Assembly: GCA_009760855.2 (NCBI GenBank)
Contig: WPIO01000196.1
Span: forward strand, 365,001 to 429,000
Reading direction: 5' to 3'
Origin: Cristatella mucedo
Lineage: Eukaryota; Bryozoa; Phylactolaemata; Cristatellidae
Length of the DNA: 64,000 bases
Made by a program: the position numbers and the translations under genes. Below the pieces are notes generated by a model. The model saw nothing but the letters and a program-made list of their open reading frames with translations. It had not been told where the DNA came from and did not search any database. Positions within the stretch are counted from its first letter, which is position 1, and each line of letters begins with the position of its first letter. Below are positions 57,409 to 64,000 of the stretch, one piece after another.

Positions 57409-60400
57409 CAGACAGACAGACATGGATGGATGGATGGATGGATGGATGGATGGATGGATGGATGGATGGATGGATGGATGGATGGATGGATGGATGGATG
57501 GATGGATGGATGGATGGATGGATGGATGGATGGATGGATGGATGGATGGATGGATGGATGGATGGATGGATGGATGGATGGATGGATGGATGGATGGATG
57601 GATGGATGGATGGATGGATGGATGGATGGATGGATGGATGGATGCGTGGATGGATGCGTGGATGGATGCGTGGATGGATGCGTGGATGGATGGGTGGATG
57701 GGTGGATGCATGGATGCATGGGGGGAGAGAGAAGAGGAGAGAAGCTGACATACATGATTGGATGAAGTGAGGAAGCAAGATTTTAGGCCGCATGTTAGCA
57801 AACAAATGCCTGTGGTTGGTAGCTCCTGTCAAGTGCACAGGCACCAGCAAGGCAAGAAATAGAGACAATTAAGACTGTGCCAATGGAATGTGCAATTCAC
57901 AACTGTTGATCTACTAGTGCATCTGCATGACTGTTGAGTAAACCAGGCAGGTGCACTTAGGTTTCAGATAGCCCTACCATGTGCCTATTTCTATCTGCCA
58001 TTCCATCAGATGGTATGCCTGTGACTCTGTGCTGACCACTGTTGAGTATTCTCTGGACACCAATTTGGCAGTTCAGACCCCATTGAAGTTATTAAGTAGT
58101 TCTGGGGAAGCAATCGACCAGATGCCATCCCAAGAGCTGGCCAACTGTTTTGAAACTGCTGCCAAGGGTGACATCTGCTTGACAACTTGGCGGCTCAACG
58201 AGCAGCAAGCAAGAAGTCTTCTAGTGGTTTTGATGCCTAATGCAGACCCATTGAATTGGCTATCCATTGAATATTGATTACACCAAGCTGTATTTGTCAT
58301 TTAAATACCGAGCTTATGTGGTTCAAATCCCGAAATAGTTTCTTTGCAGACACGGATTTCTGGATGTCATTGAGTTTCCTAAAACTAAATAATTATGTTA
58401 AATCTTTTTTTAGCAGTGCTCTCGAAAAATCCTATCAGTCCTCTACAGGTGGTCCTAAATATGTAACTACCTGCTTGCAGGTCTGCTGGCCTATGGCGCC
58501 TGCAGTTGATGCAAAACTCAGGGGCTAGTCTTTTCTGTCTTGAACGTCGAAATTGCCATGTTATGCCACTACTCTGGTTTAGCCCAGGGGTAAGGTGCTC
58601 TTCTTTAATGACCAAGGTCGTGGGCTAGAGAGCCCTGCTGCACATGTAAAGTGCCTGAGTAGAGAGAGATGAAGTTCTCTTAGGGCGCTGGCTCCCAATC
58701 AAGCAGCGTATCGGCTTAAGGGTTTTTGTCACTGTCTTTTCGGTGCTTTCATTCGCTGCCCCCAGTCTACCTATCAGAACTACTCTGCAATTAGGCTAGG
58801 CATCGTGCCACCAGCTCTTCTGACTCAAATCGTGTAGCTGTGCCTCGAAAATACTTCACATGTTTTGGAGGCCATGCCTTTAGTTAGTATGCTCCCAAAG
58901 CCTGGAACTCACTACCGACTGTCGGCACAACATCCCTTGACTTGACATTTAAAAAGAAGCTGAGGATGTTCCTCGTAGCATTTGCTGGGTCCTCGTGAAT
59001 TGTCCTTTGTGTGCTTATGCTTGCTGACATAGCACTTTTTACCACTATCCATAGTATGCCTGTTGCCACTATGCCTGTTTCCGCCAACCATATGTTCATG
59101 CTTCTTTTACAGTATATGTCTAGTGCTTAGACAGAGATTAAGTTCTCTGAGGGTGCTATACAATGTATTATTATTATTATGGATGCAAGGTTGATCTCTA
59201 AATCAAGAAATTCTCCCACTTGTTTGCTTGGCCAAAGGGGCAGTAGTAACAGGCGGATGCAAGCAAAATATTCACTTTTCACAAGGCCTGTCGAGGTCTG
59301 GCTTCCATTTTCACGGCTGGTCTGCCACTGCAGCAGCAACCCTACCATGCTCTCAGGTTCTCTTATAACAATTGTTTTATTTGCTCTAAGACTGTTGGCA
59401 ATAGATTACTATATAATAATATATAATTTGTATAATATATTACCATATTTGTTATAATTAATATATAATAATAATAATAATACTTGCTCTGCAATGGAAA
59501 CTTGTGGCTAGAATTGTTATGCACAGCAAGGATGGGTTTTCTACTGCAGCCACCTCTTGCACTTCGTACCTTATGTTCTTTCTCAACTGACCTACTGACT
59601 AAGCTATGCTGCTCATGTTTTCCCAGTTTGCATGTGATCAAGGCTATGGATAAATAGTTAGCTGGTATAGATCCCTAAAAATGGCAACATAAGGTTGGAA
59701 TCGTTTAAAGAGTCAACATTGTCTTGATTTTGCCCAAGGGTAAGGTGCTCACCTCTTAACGGCCAAGGCCATAGGCTTGAGCCCTGTGACATACGGAAAG
59801 CTCCTGGACAGAGATTGAGTTATCTTATGGTGCTATAGAAATAAAATGCACACAAACACACACACACACACACACGCGCGCGCACGCACACACGCACACA
59901 CACACACACACACACACAACACAACACAACCCACGCACATGCACGTCTCTCTCTCGCACACACATGTGTATATACACATATACATATATACATTTGTTGT
60001 AAATGATACATGCTTCCACCTCAGTTTCCTTACCAGGCACAAAAACATGCAAAATGAACTTTTGTAGCTGGTTCGTGTGGTTCGAAACACAGCCGTGTCG
60101 CGCTATACCTTAATGTGCAGTCAATGCTGCTTGCTGTTCATTGGCCACCCTGCAGGAAATGCAAAATGTGGCCGCATGTAGGTTGATTCACTGCAGCGTG
60201 TTTACTGTGTCTGCTTGGCATGGCAGAACCCCGTTCTTGACAATCCGAGAGCACGAAATCGCTGAAACAGCATCACTAGGCACGTCTGCCATGACCTTCC
60301 CCCACCCTGTGCATGAGATCATGCACGGGCTGAGCAGCTGAGTTTGCAAGCAGTGCTGCTGGTTACTGTAGGCATGCCCGTGGGGCTACAGGGTGCCGGC

Positions 60401-60622
60401 CATGTCGAGGAGCTTTTCTGCTGCCTTTGATGTTGAAATGACTACTATGGCATCATCGTCTGCTCCTACTCTGAGCAACGTTTGCCAGCAGTGCACGGAG
60501 CAGCCTTCGGTGTACGACTGGCTATATCTCGGCTTCATGGCGCTGATGCCCCTTTGTCTCCATTTTTTCTTCATTGAGGTCTACGCATTTGGCAATGATG
60601 ACAGCTACAGCAGCCATCGCAG
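56840..60622 (+). CDS. JKAMP: JKAMP/JAMP (JNK1-associated membrane protein), first two coding exons, 3' partial
   Basis: JKAMP is a multi-pass ER membrane protein that links proteasomes and ERAD components to the ER and modulates JNK1. Exon 1 (56840-56908) starts M-S-C-P-G-K-Y-C-G and ends N-G-S-I-P-A-V-C-R. It matches the family N terminus C-x-G-x-Y-C-G...N-G-S. The donor is AGG|GTAAGC. Exon 2 (60372-60622) continues in phase 0 with A-C-P-W-G-Y-R-V (C-P-R-G-x-R in the family), then C-Q-Q-C-T-E (C-Q-P-C-T-E) and the very conserved [14 protein letters not shown], the first membrane segment, then F-F-I-E. The donor is AG|GTATTT. About 24 Ser/Thr/Ala-rich residues between V-P and N-V-C are extra relative to the human protein. 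Later exons (C-R-V...L-S-D-W-Y region) are not found before 64000 and must lie beyond. Intron 1 is 3.5 kb and repeat-rich. Confidence 0.85.
57217..57420 (+). repeat. (GA)n/(GACA)n microsatellite in JKAMP intron 1
   Basis: Alternating GAGA and CAGA/GACA blocks leading directly into the GGAT array. Confidence 0.92.
57422..57722 (+). repeat. (GGAT)n array, JKAMP intron 1
   Basis: About 55 perfect GGAT units, then 12-bp GCGTGGATGGAT units and GGGT/GCAT variants. The long repetitive open frames in all phases are artefacts. Confidence 0.97.
57723..58564. other. JKAMP intron 1, no exon or repeat recognised
   Basis: Open frames here show no JKAMP or other known domain. Confidence 0.4.
58565..58690 (+). 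mobile_element. SINE-A, JKAMP intron 1
   Basis: GGTTTAGCCCAGGGGTAAGG head, AGGTCGTGGGCTAGAG B-box remnant, GAGAGATGAAGTTCTCTTAG and GGCGCT tail; ends at an L2 fragment. Confidence 0.75.
58691..59178 (+). mobile_element. Diverged L2 3' fragment, JKAMP intron 1
   Basis: AATCAAGCAGCGTATCGGCT to TGCTCCCAAAGCCTGGAACT, 3' UTR and tail GATTAAGTTCTCTGAGGGTG with (ATT)n. Confidence 0.8.
59179..59710. other. JKAMP intron 1, nothing recognised
   Basis: AT-rich run at 59410-59485 with (ATA)n; otherwise no feature. Confidence 0.35.
59715..59848 (+). mobile_element. SINE-A, JKAMP intron 1
   Basis: TTTTGCCCAAGGGTAAGGTG head, AGGCTTGAGCCCTGTG B box, AGAGATTGAGTTATCTTATG tail. Confidence 0.8.
59849..59930 (+). 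repeat. (CA)n microsatellite at the SINE-A 3' end
   Basis: CA repeats with CGCG and CACAA variants beginning directly after the SINE tail. Confidence 0.9.
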
Positions 60623-60884
60623 GTATTTGCTCGCCTGTTACAGGTGTTCGAAGCCTGCTGGCATCATTCTGACGTAATGGAGATGTGTGCAGCAGCAGGC
60701 TGTATTACAGTGTCACAAAGCCCCACCCCTTGGCACCCTCCAAGTAATTCTGTGTACGGTATATACATGCATTCACATACATACAGATGTATATGTACTA
60801 CTAGCTGCCATAAGGTTTGCTGCACTCCTGAATTGGTGACTTCGACATATTTTCACAAAGCTGAAGTAAAAAAAATGGAAGAGA

Positions 60885-61045
60885 TGAGCTGATTCAACGG
60901 CCTCATCTATATAGCAGCTGAGAAGCCTTCACGGCTATCACCAACGCTTGCAGTGGTCAATAAAGGAAAGCCTGCTAAAGGACTCGAAGCCTAGACCCAG
61001 GTCGCAAAGAGCAAGCACCTGCCCATCAAACATGCAGGTAGCAAT
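60885..61045 (-). mobile_element. SINE-B, decayed, JKAMP intron 2
   Basis: GAGCTGATTCAACGGCCTCA tail, CGGCTATCACCAACGCTTGC core, GGACTCGAAGCCTAGACC B-box region. Confidence 0.72.
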
Positions 61046-61959
61046 GGAGAACTATTTCTCAAACTAAAACTAAAGCTAATAAAGCTGTGTACGACCTACA
61101 CTAGGAAAAATGCAAAACGTATGGCCAATGTGCCCTAGAAAGTGATCTAAAGCCAGGTTGCGTACGTTATTATTGAAGCAGGTGGTATTCTCGACAAATG
61201 ATTGCCAGATGCAAGCGCACAACTATCTGGAAAACAAACAATCCATGTATAGTCTTTATGATGGTCGGGTTTTGAGACATAAGTTGCTTGCAGGCTTTCA
61301 GGAGTAGTCTAAATACGGATTGATGTTTCGGATGCAGATTACAATTTTGAGTTGAATTTTTGATTGTTTAGAATTAACTAGAAAATTACATGAAAATATT
61401 CTCATATTCTGTTCGTATTTGTTTCTCCTTTGTGTATATGGTATATCCACTATCAGGCTTGCAATCTAAACATTATATCTGCCTACAGTATTTTCTGGTC
61501 GAAAGGCTGTTCCTCTTGCAAGGCCTGCTGCAATGGCTAAGCTCTGAAAACTTGCATTTGATTTTTTCTTGCGTCAACTGTTCATAGTTTTGGTGCATCC
61601 CCCGGGCTAGCAGGACCTGGCCATAGTTCTACAAATTTCCCTGAAGATGAAAGATGCATAGGGATGTGTACAAAAAATATGAAAACCAAACCTGAGGATG
61701 CTTTTCAGATTGTTTTGTTTAGCTGTTTTTAAAAAACTAAAATCTGTAAGTCGATATTTAGATGTGCAATTATTTAAAGTACTGCTAATGTCTAGAACTG
61801 GCTCACCATAGTGAAGCTAGGAGCTTCTTATACTCAGTCAGCTTTGCCAGCCTCAAAATCCACTCGTCATCGACGCCTATAGATTGTGACTTTGCATGCT
61901 TGTCTAAGCATGATGGCCTGCATGCCAATAACTCTCGGTTATTGCTTCTCTTACAGCGA
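61046..61959. other. JKAMP intron 2, nothing recognised
   Basis: AT-rich unique sequence; no JKAMP exon found. Confidence 0.4.
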
Positions 61960-62040
61960 GTTTTCATGCACCTAGATAGAGATTGGGTTCTCTTAGGGCG
62001 CTATACAAAAGATCATTATCATCGTCGTCATCATCATGAT
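61960..62040 (+). mobile_element. Solo SINE-A/L2 tail
   Basis: GATAGAGATTGGGTTCTCTT, AGGGCGCTATACAAAAGATC, then an ATC-rich run. Confidence 0.72.
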
Positions 62041-62624
62041 TATGCATCCATCATTAGCATAATGATGGATGATCATGATCGTCATTATGCTCCATCTCTC
62101 GCTTAACAACTCTTACTCTTTTTAGTAAAAAGTCTACAACCTTAAAGTAGATTGGTCTATTCTTAAGCCACAGAAGACATCATCTGTCAGGCACCAGCCA
62201 TAGCACGCAACTCTCTCCCAAAGGAAATCTCAACCAAAGAAAAAACTGCGCGTTGGCTCGATTGCTGCTAGGTTCCCGGGCACAGTTCGCTGAAGGTGAA
62301 GGTGATGGCCCTTCTGACTGCTCCTAAGTCGCAGGAACTGCATCAAGCTGAGCTGATTTACTGTCTGGCCCGATTTCTACTTTGACGAATAATCACAGCT
62401 AATTCTTAAATGAAGATGTTTAAGCAAGCGTTCCTGTTCAGGACCCTATTTCCAAGCAGCCCTTCGTTCTGTTGTTTACTGCACCGGCAATGCCAGTCTC
62501 CGCCATTTGTTTTTAATTTTTTGTTAGTAGGAACAGGTCTGTTGGATCAATTTGGCTGAGGATTTCGATTGGCAGCATGTAGCCTCCGGCTTTTGCTTTG
62601 CCTTGCTATCTTGCTTCAGCATTC
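62041..62624. other. JKAMP intron 2, nothing recognised
   Basis: ATCAT-rich short repeats at 62030-62090, then unique sequence. Confidence 0.35.
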
Positions 62625-62812
62625 ATTGGTGAGCCGTGGTGGCTCACTGGGTAATGCGGTTGCTTTCACGACCTCGGTCCCGGGGTTGCGGGTTCGAATC
62701 CTGGAGTGAGTGATCCTTTATTGCAGCTGCAAGCGCAAGCGGTGGTGATAGCCTTAAAGGCTCTTCTGTCGCTATACAAAAGAGGCTGTCAAGTCAGCTA
62801 CTATTTATTATT
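62625..62812 (+). mobile_element. SINE-B, near full-length, JKAMP intron 2
   Basis: GAGCCGTGGTGGCTCACTGG head, CACGACCTCGGTCCCGGGGT, GGGTTCGAATCCTGGAG B box, AAGGCTCTTCTGTCGCTATA and an AGAGGCTGTCAAGTCAGCTA tail. Confidence 0.85.
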
Positions 62813-64000
62813 TATTTATTCAGACTTAGGTTGCGAGGTAGCATTCACTTGAACTCAAACGGCTGTCATTATCTCTTATGGCAGCAGCTACTGGTTGTAG
62901 CTGCCTAGCACCCGTTTACCTCTGCCGGGCCTGATGGCTTGGCTTTGAGTAGCTTGTCCCAGAGCAGGCACTTTTAGATCATGCTTATCTACCCGACTGT
63001 GGCCGTATAGTATGTGTTTTGAGGGCTCCATTCTTAAGTGATGGATTGCTTGCCGGGTAGATGTCGGAAGTCAGTTTATCATGACAGCTTGAGATTCCGG
63101 CCTCGGCTGCACTCGTCCCGGGTATTTTTGTGAGCCGATCGCCCTTAGTCACCCTTGCCTTCGACTCCACCCTAATCTGGGGGGGCTTTGACTACATGCA
63201 CTGTGGCTCACCGATCAGCTTAGCCCCTCCCCTCTTCCTCCCCCCCCCCCCCCCCCCCCCCCCCCCCCGTTGCAGCACACGTGACTAGCCTTTCACTGGG
63301 CCTGCTGATTATGCCACACAACATTTCGGACCACCCAATGCCGAGTGATATGCTTATCTTTGCTGAACTTTGGAACTATCGTCTGACCTTGTCTTCTTGA
63401 CATTTCTGCTCTATCGGCAATTAGACTGCCCTGGTTTTCATACCACGGGGCCCTAGCGATACAGCGATTCAGTTGTGCTCATCGGTTGCTGCTTGTTATC
63501 TGTGTTTCCACCTTACAATTGCTTCCCAGGTGCTGCCCTCCCCCCCTCCGAAACTGCTGCATCGCTTGCTGGCCATCTTTGGCTGCATCTTTCTGCTGCT
63601 GGCTGCACACTATTTGCAAGACCTTTACATTACCATCTTCTTGTCATAATTGCTTTTGCTTCGCTTTTGCATTGCTCCGAGCAAGCCTATCACCGCCGTA
63701 TCATCTGCAGAGCCAGCTGATCGCATGGTTCAATGGGCCCTTAGACGATATGCTGACGACAAAGTAGGTTATGCAAACAAGATACCGGGCGAGCAGGGTG
63801 CCCTGGCGACCAGCAGTGATGATACCAGCCCCTTGGTCGGATTTTGAACCTGCCCAAGGTTTAACGAGCGAGCGAGCAGGCGATGGGATGCTTGGGGAAG
63901 ATTGCTGATTGACGTCGATGGACTTTCACAAGGCACGTTGCTATCGGCTGGATACGAAGTCTCAGTTGCTCTTCCCTGCCCGCTGCCGTGCCTTATCCTT
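62813..64000. other. JKAMP intron 2 or downstream, nothing recognised
   Basis: Includes a run of about 29 C at 63240-63268. No frame matches the expected next JKAMP exon. Confidence 0.4.

Noticed and set aside
57042-57868. Long open frames in (ATCC)n/(GGAT)n and (GA)n on both strands
   Set aside because: All phases are open because the array lacks stop codons; pure repeat artefact.
60141-60341. A JKAMP middle exon between 56909 and 60371
   Set aside because: Exon 1 joins in phase with the Cys motif at 60372, so no extra exon is needed. The candidate frame here lacks the C-x2-C-x-x-G pattern.
63475-63847. A further JKAMP membrane exon near the window end
   Set aside because: Hydrophobic frames exist but lack the conserved C-R-V and L-S-D-W-Y motifs.

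Overview
This is metazoan nuclear DNA. The protein-coding signal sits in short exons with GT/AG boundaries inside GC-rich, CpG-rich islands. The rest is moderate-GC DNA packed with microsatellites, minisatellites, non-LTR retrotransposon pieces and tRNA-derived SINEs. I cannot name the species. All three recognised genes are animal families: a FAM78-like protein, a flavin-containing monooxygenase (FMO) and JKAMP/JAMP. The heavy simple-repeat load and strong GC bias of the coding exons fit an invertebrate, but that is only an inference.

Layout. At 1-2161 a complete four-exon FAM78-like gene runs on the + strand, with a (CGG)~47 tract in its second intron. Converging on it from the - strand, at 4004-4301, is the last exon of an apparently undescribed small secreted protein: a hydrophobic Ala/Leu segment followed by a six-cysteine domain. 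From 6.5 to 9.3 kb lies the longest retrotransposon copy, an L2-clade (CR1-like) element with a nearly intact reverse transcriptase. From 9.3 to 20.7 kb there is no gene I recognise: SINEs, LINE ends, microsatellites and two CpG-rich patches. At 20856-29267 (- strand) a complete seven-exon FMO gene codes for about 588 aa with both dinucleotide-binding motifs and a C-terminal membrane anchor. Its introns hold a truncated L2 element split by a SINE, plus long GA, CT and AT arrays. A CpG island with a TATA-like box lies 5' of the FMO start and continues to about 31.9 kb. From 32 to 56.8 kb there are nested and inverted transposon fragments, several clean minisatellites and a cluster of CACGTG boxes. 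At 56840-60622 (+) the first two coding exons of a JKAMP/JAMP orthologue are recognisable; the rest of the gene lies beyond the window.

Repeat biology. One L2 family supplies at least a dozen fragments. Its 3' end folds into a two-step hairpin and ends in (ATT)n. A tRNA-derived SINE family (here SINE-A) carries almost the same 3' hairpin, which suggests L2 machinery mobilises it. A second tRNA-like SINE family (SINE-B) has a different tail and an unusual 10-bp hairpin just before its B box. A second, diverged CR1/L2-type LINE (LINE-B) is also present. Nested insertions give a relative order: SINE-A and SINE-B inserted into L2, L2 into LINE-B, and SINE-B into LINE-B.

The genes do not form an operon or pathway. 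FAM78-like has no known function, FMO oxidises soft nucleophiles at the ER, and JKAMP is an ER membrane adaptor for proteasome recruitment and ERAD.
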